A stretch of DNA of 64,000 bases from Hymenobacter fodinae (GCF_004745825.1 NZ_SRLA01000002.1:1178001-1242000), one strand, 5' to 3'; counted from the stretch's first letter, positions 33,791 to 42,605 are shown. Program-made: numbers and translations. Notes: generated by a model not told the origin, from the sequence alone.

Positions 33791-34396
33791 TCAAGTAGTA
33801 GCCCAGGCCCGGTCGCCTTTCTTGTACGGCACACAGCCTTCGTATTTGCCGGGTACGGGCAGATAGCGCAAGGCTTTGGTGCTGCCAACCTCCGAGGTAA
33901 AGTAGCCCAGCATGGTGAGCTCCTTAATCATGCGGAAGTAGTGGTTAGGCGCTTCCAGCGTTTTGGTTTTGGCGTAGTTCTTCTGTTCCTCATCGAGGGC
34001 CCGGAGCAGGGCAGTACGCTGCGCCGTATCTGACTCCAGGAAGCCTTTGCCATTCTTCTTCTTGCTGGCCTGCTCCAAGTCGTCCAATCCCTTCAGAAAT
34101 ATCTTCTGATCTTCGGGCTTGTAGCAGTCGCGCACCATCACGGCCATAAAGCTTCCTACGTCGGCAGCTTTGGCCCCGGGCGTAGCCGTGGTGGGCAGAA
34201 TGGTTTCACCTACCTCATTGAGGTAGGCCACTTGGTCTTGCTTGAGGAAAGGTTTTTCCTCCTTGGTTGTCTTAGCAGCGCCCTTCTTTTCTTTCTCTTC
34301 CGAAGGAGAGGAGCAACTGGTAAGGAAATAGTCGCCTCCAATTACGGCGCCCCCCATCAGGATGGCTACCCGGGCTAATGCGTCTCTTCTGTTCAT
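33791..34396 (-). CDS. Gluconate 2-dehydrogenase subunit 3-like protein (small GMC partner)
   Basis: 201 residues. The N-terminus MNRRDALARVAILMGGAVIG has twin Arg before a hydrophobic segment and then TSCSSPSEEKEKKG, so it is a Tat substrate. The core YLNEVGETILPTTATPGAKA, DVGSFMAVMVRDCYKPEDQ and FFxxFREL-like MIKELTMLGYFTSEVGSTKA is the gluconate_2-dh3 family. In known complexes this subunit carries the Tat signal and helps export or mature the FAD subunit, which here lies 17 bases upstream and has no signal peptide of its own. The ending LRYLPVPGKYEGCVPYKKGD is typical. Confidence 0.9.
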   Translation of the reverse strand: MNRRDALARVAILMGGAVIGGDYFLTSCSSPSEEKEKKGAAKTTKEEKPFLKQDQVAYLNEVGETILPTTATPGAKAADVGSFMAVMVRDCYKPEDQKIFLKGLDDLEQASKKKNGKGFLESDTAQRTALLRALDEEQKNYAKTKTLEAPNHYFRMIKELTMLGYFTSEVGSTKALRYLPVPGKYEGCVPYKKGDRAWATT

Positions 34397-34413
34397 GACT
34401 GTGCCGATAGAGG

Positions 34414-36090
34414 TTAGACGTTCTGCTTTTTCAACTCACCCACGGCGTGGTCTACGGCGCGGGCCGTGAGGGCCATGTACGTCAGAGAAGGGTTCTGGCA
34501 GGCTGCCGACGTCATGCAGGCGCCATCCGTTACGTACACGTTTGGAGCGTCCCACACCTGGTTATGCTGGTTCAGCACCGAGGTTTTTGGGTCGCGGCCC
34601 ATGCGGGCGGTACCCATCTCGTGAATGCCACCTCCCATGGCATAGCCGTTGTTGTAAGTCTTCACGTTTTTGAGTCCGGCTTTCTCCAGCATCTCTTGCG
34701 CATCCTGCATCATGTCGATGCGCATTTTCTGCTCGTTTTCGCGGATAGACGCGTCAATGGCCAGCACGGGCAGGCCCCACTTGTCCTTTTTGGTTTTGTC
34801 GAGGTAAGTACGGTTGTCGTGGTAGGGTAAGGTTTCACCAAATGCCCCCAGGCCCATGGTCCACTGGCCGGGTTCGGTGAGGGCATCTTTCAGGTCGCCA
34901 CCGATGCTCATTTCAGCAATTTCGCGGCTCCAACCTTCGCGGCCCGCGCTACCCTGGTAGCCAAAGCCCCGGATGTAGTCGCGCTTATCGCCGAACAGGT
35001 TACGGAAGCGAGGCACGTAAATACCGTTGGCCCGGCGCCCATACACGTACTTATCCTCATAGCCCGGCATTTCACCGTGGGCCCCCGCCCGGAAGTGGTG
35101 GTCCATGAGGTTGTGGCCTAGCTCCCCGCTGCTGCTGCCCAAGCCATCAGGCCACACATCAGTAGCGGAGTTCATGAGCACCCACGCCGAGTTTAGCGTG
35201 GAAGCATTCAGGAAGATAATCTTAGCGTAGTACTCGTAGGTTTTGTTGGTTTCTGCATCCAGCACCTCCACGCCCTTCGCCCGCTTCGTATCCTTATCGT
35301 AGAGAATGCGCGTGACAATAGAAAACGGACGCAATGTGAGGTTACCAGTTGCCATAGCGGCTGGTAAGCTCGCCGACTGCGTGCTGAAGTAGGCCCCAAA
35401 TGGGCAGCCCAGCCAGCACTTGTTGCGGTACTGACAGTTAACGCGGTTATTATGCGGCTTTGTGATGTTGGCCGTGCGGCCAATTACCATATGCCGGTCT
35501 TTGTAGTGCTTCTTAATGCGAGCCGCCACATCCTTCTCCACGCAGTTCATTTCCATGGGGGGCATGAACTCGCCGTCGGGCAGCTGGGGTAATCCGTCGC
35601 GGTTGCCGCTGATGCCCGCAAACTTCTCTACGCGGCTATACCACGGAGCTAGGTCCTTGTAGCGAATAGGCCAGTCTACGGCAATGCCGTCTTTGGCATT
35701 AGCTTCGAAGTCGTAGTCGCTCCAGCGGTACGATTGGCGCCCCCACATCAGGGAGCGTCCCCCCACCTGGTAGCCCCGGAACCAGTCGAAGGGCTTCACT
35801 TCCACGTAGGGGCTAGCTCGTTCATCAACCCAGAAGTCAAGGTTACTTTCGTTGAGGGTATAATCGCGCTTCAGCACGGGATGGTCCTCAATCATTTGCT
35901 GGGTTTTGCCCCCGCGGTGCGGTAGCTCCCATGGCGCCTTGTTGGCGTTGACGTAGTCTTTTACATGCTCGACGTTGCGGCCACGCTCGAGCATAATAGT
36001 TTTCAAGCCTTTCTCCGTCAATTCTTTGGCAGCCATGCCGCCCGAAATGCCGGATCCGATGACGATGGCATCGTAAGTATACTTTTCCAT
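34414..36090 (-). CDS. GMC family FAD-dependent sugar dehydrogenase, large subunit
   Basis: 558 residues. The FAD Rossmann motif is at the start (YDAIVIGSGISGGMAAKELT), with GGRSLMWGRQSYRWSDYDF around residue 110 and the C-terminal pair of catalytic regions GIHEMGTARMG (His) and CQNPSLTYMALTARAVDHAV (Asn). CRYRNKCWLGCPFGAYFSTQ-like NCQYRNKCWLGCPFGAY shows conserved Cys residues. It lacks a signal peptide and probably crosses the membrane folded, together with the Tat-bearing small subunit. It oxidises a sugar hydroxyl and passes electrons to a cytochrome c. C3 oxidation is inferred from the DUF1080 gene in the cluster. Confidence 0.92.
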   Translation of the reverse strand: MEKYTYDAIVIGSGISGGMAAKELTEKGLKTIMLERGRNVEHVKDYVNANKAPWELPHRGGKTQQMIEDHPVLKRDYTLNESNLDFWVDERASPYVEVKPFDWFRGYQVGGRSLMWGRQSYRWSDYDFEANAKDGIAVDWPIRYKDLAPWYSRVEKFAGISGNRDGLPQLPDGEFMPPMEMNCVEKDVAARIKKHYKDRHMVIGRTANITKPHNNRVNCQYRNKCWLGCPFGAYFSTQSASLPAAMATGNLTLRPFSIVTRILYDKDTKRAKGVEVLDAETNKTYEYYAKIIFLNASTLNSAWVLMNSATDVWPDGLGSSSGELGHNLMDHHFRAGAHGEMPGYEDKYVYGRRANGIYVPRFRNLFGDKRDYIRGFGYQGSAGREGWSREIAEMSIGGDLKDALTEPGQWTMGLGAFGETLPYHDNRTYLDKTKKDKWGLPVLAIDASIRENEQKMRIDMMQDAQEMLEKAGLKNVKTYNNGYAMGGGIHEMGTARMGRDPKTSVLNQHNQVWDAPNVYVTDGACMTSAACQNPSLTYMALTARAVDHAVGELKKQNV

Positions 36091-36184
36091 ACTGGTGGGA
36101 TGAGATAGGCGAGCTAAATGAGAGCCAGGGGCAGTGCCCTAGTATAATAGGCCAGAGGTTCTTTCACCTGCCACAGGCAAAAAC

Positions 36185-37069
36185 TTATACTAGGGTGCGC
36201 TTGATGTGCGCGATACTCTTCTGAATGCTATCGAAAGGCGAGCCAGGGGTCTGGTCCTGCTCCACGAAGAAGTACTTCATGCCGGCCGTGTTGGCCTGGG
36301 CAAAAATTCGCTTGAAGTCGATTACACCGCTGCCTACTTCCGTGAAGTTTTTCTTGGGCGTGTTGTCCATATCCTTCACGTGCCAGAGCGGGAAACGACC
36401 AGGATGCTTCTTAAACAGCGCTACTGGGTCTTGGCCGGCTTTGGTGGCCCAAAATAGGTCAAGCTCCATCTTGACCAGGTCTTTGCTAGTGTTATTTAGC
36501 AGCAGGTCGAAGGGCATCTGCCCGTCTTGGGCCATGAACTCGAAGTCGTGGTTATGGTAGCAAAGCTGAATACCTGCTTTCTTGCTCCGTTCCCCCGCTT
36601 TATTGAGCTGATCGGCCACGTACTTGTAGTGGTCGAGGTTGCCACGCTCCGCTTCTGATAAGTAAGCGCACACCATATATTTCACTCCGGCTTGCGCAGC
36701 ATCGTCTACCGCTTTATCCCACCCATGTAGCATGGTGCCTAGCACGGGTTGGCCCTTGTCTTGCTCTTCCCCTAACCGGTAGTGGCTACTAGGCATAATC
36801 AGCCCATTCTGCTTGAGCAGCTTAGCAAACGCGGTTGGGTCCATGCCATAGAACTTCTGGCTGCCCGTATAAGTAGCACCTTCTACGGAGTTGTACCCCA
36901 GCTTGGCAATGCGAGCTAAAGTGCCGGCCGGATCTTGCTGCATGGCTTCGCGCACCGTATACAGCTGCAGCCCAATGTAGGACTTAGGAGCCGCCAACAA
37001 GCTGGGGCTAAATAGTGCACCGGCCGATAGCAAGGCCGCGGACTTTACGAACGAACGTCTGGAGTTCAT
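36185..37069 (-). CDS. Exported sugar phosphate isomerase/epimerase-like TIM barrel
   Basis: 294 residues. MNSRRSFVKSAALLSAGALF is a Tat-type signal (SRRSF). The barrel contains YIGLQLYTVREAMQQDPAGT, LGYNSVEGATY, KYMVCAYLSEAERGNLDHY, LCYHNHDFEFM, MELDLFWATKAGQDPVALF, WHVKDMDNTPKKNFTEVGSG and KYFFVEQDQTPGSPFDSIQK; Glu, His, Asp/Glu and Glu residues in these motifs match the metal site of the family. It is the first gene of the cluster and should handle the keto-sugar or its breakdown product in the periplasm, together with the GMC dehydrogenase downstream. Confidence 0.9.
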   Translation of the reverse strand: MNSRRSFVKSAALLSAGALFSPSLLAAPKSYIGLQLYTVREAMQQDPAGTLARIAKLGYNSVEGATYTGSQKFYGMDPTAFAKLLKQNGLIMPSSHYRLGEEQDKGQPVLGTMLHGWDKAVDDAAQAGVKYMVCAYLSEAERGNLDHYKYVADQLNKAGERSKKAGIQLCYHNHDFEFMAQDGQMPFDLLLNNTSKDLVKMELDLFWATKAGQDPVALFKKHPGRFPLWHVKDMDNTPKKNFTEVGSGVIDFKRIFAQANTAGMKYFFVEQDQTPGSPFDSIQKSIAHIKRTLV

Positions 37070-37695
37070 ATAGAAAGGAAGGGTGGGAAGTAGGCCTACT
37101 AAGGCTTGGATAATTCTGCACAGTAGATGGGCAGAACATATGTGCGGAACGAGATGGACAGTTGCTTCTTAATGAAGCAAAGCCACGGGATAGACAGAGC
37201 GGATACTGCGCTGGCGCAGCCTACAAGGGATAAGACAACGACCCTGCAAGAGGGTTGCTGCTGAGGTTAATTCGCCCTAATTTATTGTTCCTTATTTGGA
37301 GAATGCAAGAGCTTGAATTTGCTTCCGGGGCGCCAGAAGCACGCTTGCTCGCAATCTTATACGCTTAGCTCACACCTTAAAGTAAGCATAAATCGTTTAA
37401 AAACGCTATAAGAGGGGATATTTCAAGGTTTTAAGGCGCTTAAAAAACACGCATTAACAAGCCGCTGTGCAGCAACTTTTTTTGAGCTTTGTTGCTTTTT
37501 TACGCAATAGAGTAAGCACTCACCCTATGTTATCAACTGTATATAGATGCAATGGCTATATAGTGCAAGAGAACTATACAAGCCGAAACGGATGGCCATT
37601 ACATCTGCTGTTTTACATTTCATGGTATAACATGAAGTAGGACTGTAAACTTTGCTTTCTTTGCTTATCCCCCTCCTTATTCTCTGGCTCGGTCT
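37070..37695. other. Divergent intergenic region
   Basis: 626 bases between the divergent isomerase and SGNH genes. Around 37470-37500 GCAAC and GTTGC enclose a T-rich loop followed by six T, a weak terminator-like structure on the plus strand. The 14-mer TTTACGCAATAGAG here (37499-37512) also occurs upstream of the second tetR gene (about 53734). No gene is supported. Confidence 0.35.
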
Positions 37696-38415
37696 ATGAA
37701 ATTACTAATTGCTGTTGTTCTGCTCCTAAGCTTGTGTACTAGGCCTGTCATGGCGCAGACAACTCAGGCTCCTGACCCGCTACGTACTGACTGGGCTAAA
37801 CTGGCACGTTATGCCGCCGCTAATAAGGCATTGCCTCCACCAAGTGCTAATGCGCCTCGCGTAGTGCTGCTGGGCAACTCCATTACCGACGCCTGGCCTA
37901 ACGCAGACCCACCATTCTTTGCTGGAAAGCCTTACGAGCTAATTGGGCGAGGAATTAGTGGGCAGACTTCACCTCAAATGCTGCTACGGTTTCGGCAAGA
38001 TGTATTGGAGCTTCAGCCGAAAGTAGTTGCCATTCTGGCCGGTACGAACGACGTGGCTGAGAATACAGGCCCCTATGATCCACACGCCACGCTCAACAAC
38101 ATCAAGTCGATGGTAGAGTTGGCGCGGGCAAACAAGGTTCGAGTAGTGCTATGCTCAGTGCTGCCAGCGGCTGAGTTCGGATGGCGCAAAGGGCTGAATC
38201 CGGCGCCTAAAATTGTGGCCTTGAACGCCATGATCAAGGAGTATGCCCGGCAGAATAAGTTGGTGTATCTTGACTACCATACTCCCATGGCTGATGAGCG
38301 AATGGGGCTGAAGGCCGCTTATGGGGAAGACGGCGTGCACCCTAATTTAGCTGGTTACCGTGTGATGGAGCCCTTATTGCAGCAGGCCGTAACCGAAGCG
38401 CTCAAACAAAAATAG
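37696..38415 (+). CDS. Secreted SGNH/GDSL-family hydrolase
   Basis: 239 residues with a signal peptide ending VMAQ. All four SGNH blocks are visible: VVLLGNSITDAW (Ser62 as nucleophile, in GNSI instead of GDSL), RGISGQTSPQML (Gly), ILAGTNDVAEN (Asn) and EDGVHPNLAGY (Asp and His). These enzymes deacylate sugars, peptidoglycan or lipids. It stands alone between intergenic regions, and the substrate cannot be told from sequence; a role in sugar deacetylation near the carbohydrate genes is plausible. Confidence 0.9.
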   Translation: MKLLIAVVLLLSLCTRPVMAQTTQAPDPLRTDWAKLARYAAANKALPPPSANAPRVVLLGNSITDAWPNADPPFFAGKPYELIGRGISGQTSPQMLLRFRQDVLELQPKVVAILAGTNDVAENTGPYDPHATLNNIKSMVELARANKVRVVLCSVLPAAEFGWRKGLNPAPKIVALNAMIKEYARQNKLVYLDYHTPMADERMGLKAAYGEDGVHPNLAGYRVMEPLLQQAVTEALKQK

Positions 38416-38528
38416 GGAGCGGTACTTGCCCATTGTCTCCGAACTTTGCTCATCCCGGCCGGGTTAGGCGCATACCTGTGGCCTAGCATTAGCAAATGCA
38501 GCAATTTCGGTCTGTTACGTAACCACGC

Positions 38529-38822
38529 ATGAATCCACCTCTCTTTCACATCGGACAGGAAGTTGTTTGCACCAACGACGACTTCACCATCCTGCTCGTG
38601 CAAAACCCAAACATTCAAACGCCGAAGCGTGGACCAATCTACACGGTGCGTGGCCTCTATAATACGCACCGTGGCTACGGCATTACGCTACACGAAATCA
38701 ATAATGCTGAAGTAGCACCAGGGTTTCCTGAAGCCAACTTTCATGAGTCGCGCTTTGCACCGGTACCACCCTTGGAAGAGATTGAAATTGCCATTGCAAT
38801 TGAAGAGCCTGTAACGGTATAA
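38529..38822 (+). CDS. Small conserved-looking hypothetical protein
   Basis: 97 residues, soluble, acidic at the end (LEEIEIAIAIEEP). The first part, FHIGQEVVCTNDDF then RGPIYTVRGLY and GYGITLHEINNAEV, looks like a small SH3-like beta-barrel domain of the sort seen in phage- or element-linked hypothetical proteins (GQxVVC ... G.xYTVRG). I do not recognise a function. The codon use is like its neighbours. It lies 113 bases after the SGNH gene in the same direction. Confidence 0.6.
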   Translation: MNPPLFHIGQEVVCTNDDFTILLVQNPNIQTPKRGPIYTVRGLYNTHRGYGITLHEINNAEVAPGFPEANFHESRFAPVPPLEEIEIAIAIEEPVTV

Positions 38823-39139
38823 GGCCCAGTCTGAGCACCACAGTATAAGCGCTACAGTTGTTAAGGAAAGAGGCTAAGATGCGTAAGATGTTGAACAAAA
38901 GATAGTAAGGAGTCGTAGAAGAACTCAGGAAGCCAAAAACATAAGAGTGGTAGCTTCTAAAGCGCCACCATACTTCTGGCTTTTCTGCCCATTTCTGGCA
39001 AGGGACATCCCTACAACACCAAGTAATCTTGCCAAGAGACACGAGGTCGCCAGCAGCTAACAATACCTCTGCTAGGCCCTCAGGGCAGGATCAGTATCCT
39101 GACTTCATTTGTACCATCTACTCCCTTAACCAAACTCCT
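38823..39139. other. Leader/intergenic region before the Ser/Thr/Gly lipoprotein
   Basis: 317 bases. At 38930-38982 an imperfect hairpin can form (AAGCCA with TGGCTT outside, GTGG with CCAC inside), and CTTGCCAGAAA-like segments repeat around 38990-39045. The plus-strand frame of the next gene is open to 39029, but those residues lack signal character. Nothing else is supported. Confidence 0.35.
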
Positions 39140-39445
39140 ATGAAAAGCTCACAAAAAGCCCTCTGGTCAGCTCGCATTCTGACAGTATTGTTTGCTACTG
39201 GCGCAGCCTTGTCATCGTGCTCTACTACTGGCACCGGTGCTTCAGGTAGCACTTCCGGCACTACCTCAGGTAGCACTTCGGGTTCAACTACCACTACAGG
39301 TACAACTAGTGGCTCCACTACCTACGGTTCTACTACCGGAACTACCACCACGGGTACTACTTCAGGAACAACCTCGGGAACTACTACCTCTGGCACTACA
39401 TCGGGTACTACCAGCGGCACGACCAGCGGTACAACCACTCGCTAG
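39140..39445 (+). CDS. Ser/Thr/Gly-rich low-complexity lipoprotein
   Basis: 101 residues from MKSSQKALWSARIL, chosen because a lipoprotein signal then follows with Cys27 (ALSSCSTTG). Everything after the Cys is built from S, T and G with two Y-G breaks (STTYGSTTG); the second half repeats GTTSGTT five to six times. It has no folded domain and probably forms a flexible, potentially O-glycosylated surface tether. Bacteroidota O-glycosylate D-(S/T)-aliphatic motifs, which are absent here, so modification is uncertain. The TAG stop overlaps the TAGGCCAC motif and a strong terminator follows. Confidence 0.75.
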   Translation: MKSSQKALWSARILTVLFATGAALSSCSTTGTGASGSTSGTTSGSTSGSTTTTGTTSGSTTYGSTTGTTTTGTTSGTTSGTTTSGTTSGTTSGTTSGTTTR

Positions 39446-39449
39446 GCCA

Positions 39450-39504
39450 CTTAAACACAGAACAGCCTGCCATTCTTAGAATGGCAGGCTGTTCTGTGTT
39501 TAAG
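39450..39504. terminator. Bidirectional terminator with 27-bp perfect stem
   Basis: Bases 39450-39476 and 39478-39504 are perfect inverted copies around a single central base (arms begin CTTAAACACAGAACAGCCTG). It separates converging genes that end at 39445 and 39509. Confidence 0.85.
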
Positions 39505-39508
39505 CTTC

Positions 39509-40285
39509 TTACTTACTCTTAAACTGCCGGATAGAATTACGAGTGAAATCTGAGAGAACCAACCGGCCACTGATAGCAGCACGCTCAACTAAGAGAGTAT
39601 CCCAATTCTCGGTGCCTTGCCAGCAAACCCGCTTTAGCTCAGTTAACGCCTCAGGGTTATAAGCTGACAGCTTAATGGCAAAAGCTTTCACAGCCGCATC
39701 AAGTGCTGCAGTAGTATCTAAAACTTCGGCGTAGAGCCCATGCTCTTTTGCCCATTCAGCGGAGCGAAATTCTGCGGCATCTAGCGCCAACTGGGAGTAG
39801 GCAGATAAGCCAATTTTTCGCTCCACGGCCGGACCTACCACGAAAGGCCCAATGCCCACCACTAGCTCACTCAGTTTTACAGAAGCCTGCGTAGTAGCAA
39901 AACAATAGTCGGTGGAGGCCGCTACGCCCACACCTCCGCCAATGGCCTTGCCCTGTACCTGGCCTACAACAATTTTCGGGCAGGTGCGGCAGGCATTAAT
40001 CACCTTCGCAAAGCCTGAGAAGAATTCTAACCCCTGAGCTTCGTTTTCAATAGCCATCAACTCGTCGAAGCTGGCGCCCGCGCAAAACGTTTTCTCGCCG
40101 CCGCTTTTGAGAATGATAACCTTCGTGTCGGCCGACTGGCCTACGGCGGTAATAGTATTGGCGAGTTGCGTCAGCAAGGCGCTGGGCAGGGAATTGTGGC
40201 TGGGGTGGAAGAAAGAAATGGTAGCTACACCATTGGCATCGGTAGAGGTTTCGACCGTGCCGGCGGTAAGGGTGGTATGAATCAT
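39509..40285 (-). CDS. Enoyl-CoA hydratase/isomerase family protein, possible PaaF
   Basis: 258 residues from MIHTTLTAGTVETSTDANGV; the frame is open to 40339, but this start fits the family. Crotonase features are FFHPSHNSLPSALL, KTFCAGASFDELM, GQVQGKAIGGGVGVAASTDYCF and VKLSELVVGIGPFVVGPAVE. The phenylacetate pathway needs a 2,3-dehydroadipyl-CoA hydratase (PaaF), and this is the only free candidate in the cluster. A terminator at 40326-40355 separates it from paaZ, so it may be transcribed alone. Assignment as PaaF is inference; other short-chain enoyl-CoA hydratases (for example of leucine breakdown) look similar. Confidence 0.8.
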   Translation of the reverse strand: MIHTTLTAGTVETSTDANGVATISFFHPSHNSLPSALLTQLANTITAVGQSADTKVIILKSGGEKTFCAGASFDELMAIENEAQGLEFFSGFAKVINACRTCPKIVVGQVQGKAIGGGVGVAASTDYCFATTQASVKLSELVVGIGPFVVGPAVERKIGLSAYSQLALDAAEFRSAEWAKEHGLYAEVLDTTAALDAAVKAFAIKLSAYNPEALTELKRVCWQGTENWDTLLVERAAISGRLVLSDFTRNSIRQFKSK

Positions 40286-40325
40286 ATGCAAAGTAACGAT
40301 GCGCGGAGGTGCGTTGAGGCGGTAA

Positions 40326-40355
40326 GCAAAACGGCGCAAAGCTGCGCCGTTTTGC
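40326..40355 (-). terminator. Intrinsic terminator after paaZ
   Basis: GCAAAACGGCGCA (40326-40338) and TGCGCCGTTTTGC (40343-40355) form a perfect 13-bp stem with loop AAGC, 8 bases past the paaZ stop at 40363 in the minus direction. It should end the main paa transcript. Confidence 0.85.
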
Positions 40356-40362
40356 GAGAAAT

Positions 40363-42414
40363 TTATTCCTGGCTTTTCATCTTCACCATAGTGAGAATGG
40401 TGGCTACGGCCACGGTTTCACCGGTTTCGTCGGACACATCCACCAGCCAGCGCACGATGCCTTTAGCTACGTCTTCCACATCGCGCTTTTCCTGGCCTAT
40501 TTTTTCCTTCACGGTTAGCTTCACCCCAATGGTCATGCCCGGGTATACCGGCTTGGTGAAGCGACATTCGTCTAGGCCATAGTTCAACAGTACAGGCCCC
40601 TTGCGTGGGTCCACGAACATACCGGCGGCTTTGCTTAGGATATAGTAACCATGAGCCACGCGGCCCGTGAAGAGCGTACCTTCCAGAGAAGTAGCATCGA
40701 CGTGGGCGTAAAAGTTGTCGCCGGACACTTGCGCGAAGTTGGTGATGTCTGACTCCGTGACGGTGTGGCGATGGGTGGTGTAGGTCTGCCCGATTTCCAA
40801 TTCCTCAAAGTAGTGCTGGAAAGGGTGCTTGTCCTTCTCAATCTGCTTGGCCTTGGGCTGGTACACCTCCGTAATGGCCGTAATCATGCTGGGCGAGCCC
40901 TGAATAGCCACGCGCTGCATAAAGTGCTCTACCCCACGGATGCCACCCATTTCCTGCCCGCCGCCGGCGCGGCCGGGCCCACCGTGAATCAGCAGGGGCA
41001 GGGGCGAACCGTGGCCGGTGCTTTCTTTAGCTACTTCCTCGTTGATAACCAGAATGCGGCCATGGTGGGTGGCAGCACCTAGTACAAACTCCTGGGCCGT
41101 GCGCGGGTCGTTAGTAGCCACCGAGCATACCAGTGATCCTTTGCCCATATTGGAGAGTTCAATGGCCTCATCCAGTGTTTTGTAAGGCATGAGCGTGCTT
41201 ACCGGCCCAAAGGCTTCTACCTCATGGCTGTCGGTAAACTTGAACGGCTCGGGGTTCAGCATCACAATTGGCGACATGAAAGCGCCGGTTTTGCAGTCAC
41301 CGCCAATCACCTGCACATTGTCTAAGTCGCCATACACGATGGGTGTGTTTTTGGCCAGTTGGCGCACTTGCTCGCGCACCCGGTTTACCTGGGCCAGACT
41401 CACCAAGGCACCCATTCGTACCCCTTCCGCCTGCGGGTGACCGATAGTAGTTTGAGCCAAGGCTTTGCCCAGGGCAATCTGCACATCTTCCAGCAGGTTT
41501 TCGGGAACGATGGCGCGGCGGATAGCGGTGCATTTCTGCCCAGCCTTGGCCGTCATTTCCTTCCGGATTTCCTTTATGAACAAGTCGAACTCCACGGTAC
41601 CCGGCACGGCATCCTGGCCTAGCACGGCGGCATTTAAGGAATCAGCTTCCATAGTGAACGGCACCGCCTCCGCGATGATGCGCGGGTGGGCTTTCAGTTT
41701 GCGACCGGTTTCGGCCGAGCCGGTGAAGGTCACCACATCCTGGTAGGTCACGTGGTCGAGAATGCCTTCGCCGGTGCCGCACACCAGTTGCAGCGAGCCT
41801 TCCGGTAGAATTTTGGAGGCAATAATCTCGCGCACCACTGCTTCCGTGAGGTAGGCTGATGGTACGGCCGGCTTCACGATGGCAGGCATCCCGGCCAGCA
41901 GGTTTACCGCAATCTTCTCCAACATGCCCCAAATGGGGAAGTTGTAGGCGTTGATGTGCACAGCCACGCCCTCCTTCGGCACCAAGATATGGTGACCCAT
42001 GAAGTTGCCTGCCTTTGAAAGCGCAATGGGGTCTGACTCTACGTAGAACGGCTTGTCCGGGAATTTGCGGCGCAGCGAGGCGTTGGCGAACAGGTTACCG
42101 ATGCCACCCTCAATGTCAATCCAAGAGTCGGCGCGGGTAGCGCCGCTGCGGTAGCTGAGGGTATAGAAATCTTCTTTTTTGCTATCCAGGTGCAGTGCCA
42201 GGGCTTTGAGCATGCGGCCGCGCTCATGGAAGGTCATTTTGCGCAGGGCTTTGTTGCCGGTCCGGCGCGCGTAGTCCATCATGGCGGCGTAATCGAGCCC
42301 TTCGCTGCTGGCCAAAGCAATGACTTCGCCGGTGCTGGCGTCAAGGAGTTCCTGCTCGTGGCCCTTACCGGCAATCCAGTGGCCTAGCGCATAGTTTTGG
42401 AGGGTGGGAGTCAT
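40363..42414 (-). CDS. paaZ: Bifunctional oxepin-CoA hydrolase / 3-oxo-5,6-dehydrosuberyl-CoA semialdehyde dehydrogenase
   Basis: 683 residues from MTPTLQNYALGHWIAGKG, matching the length of characterised PaaZ proteins; the frame is open to 42504. The N-terminal aldehyde dehydrogenase domain shows HINAYNFPIWGMLEKIAVNL, VTFTGSAETGRKLK and the Cys loop KAGQKCTAIRRAIVP. The C-terminal MaoC/hot-dog hydratase starts at about residue 535 (FEELEIGQTYTTHRHTVTES, SGDNFYAHVDAT, GRVAHGYYILSKAAGMFV). It opens the oxepin ring and oxidises the resulting aldehyde. It is the last gene of the main operon. Confidence 0.95.
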   Translation of the reverse strand: MTPTLQNYALGHWIAGKGHEQELLDASTGEVIALASSEGLDYAAMMDYARRTGNKALRKMTFHERGRMLKALALHLDSKKEDFYTLSYRSGATRADSWIDIEGGIGNLFANASLRRKFPDKPFYVESDPIALSKAGNFMGHHILVPKEGVAVHINAYNFPIWGMLEKIAVNLLAGMPAIVKPAVPSAYLTEAVVREIIASKILPEGSLQLVCGTGEGILDHVTYQDVVTFTGSAETGRKLKAHPRIIAEAVPFTMEADSLNAAVLGQDAVPGTVEFDLFIKEIRKEMTAKAGQKCTAIRRAIVPENLLEDVQIALGKALAQTTIGHPQAEGVRMGALVSLAQVNRVREQVRQLAKNTPIVYGDLDNVQVIGGDCKTGAFMSPIVMLNPEPFKFTDSHEVEAFGPVSTLMPYKTLDEAIELSNMGKGSLVCSVATNDPRTAQEFVLGAATHHGRILVINEEVAKESTGHGSPLPLLIHGGPGRAGGGQEMGGIRGVEHFMQRVAIQGSPSMITAITEVYQPKAKQIEKDKHPFQHYFEELEIGQTYTTHRHTVTESDITNFAQVSGDNFYAHVDATSLEGTLFTGRVAHGYYILSKAAGMFVDPRKGPVLLNYGLDECRFTKPVYPGMTIGVKLTVKEKIGQEKRDVEDVAKGIVRWLVDVSDETGETVAVATILTMVKMKSQE

Positions 42415-42479
42415 ATAAATGAGGTGGGAAGGAGTATAGAGTTGATGGGGTGGGAGAGAGGTGCATCTAAAACTAGTCC

Positions 42480-42580
42480 GCCTTGCTGAGCGGAGCCGCA
42501 GCATCTCTACATCTGACTACCTACTGGCCTAGAGAAGCAGTAGAGTGCTTCAACAAGCGGACGCCAGATGAAGCATGACG
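42480..42580. repeat. REP-like palindromic element between paaY and paaZ
   Basis: The left part (GCTGAGCGGAGCCGCAGCA, then TCTCTAC) and right part (GTAGAG from 42540, ending GAAGCATGACG) are degenerate inverted arms. The right end CATGACG and the GCTGAGC core match the other elements at 44453-44548 and 48684-48777. It is the most decayed of the three. Confidence 0.6.
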
Positions 42581-42605
42581 TTCTTCGTTATGTGGTATTG
42601 AGGTA

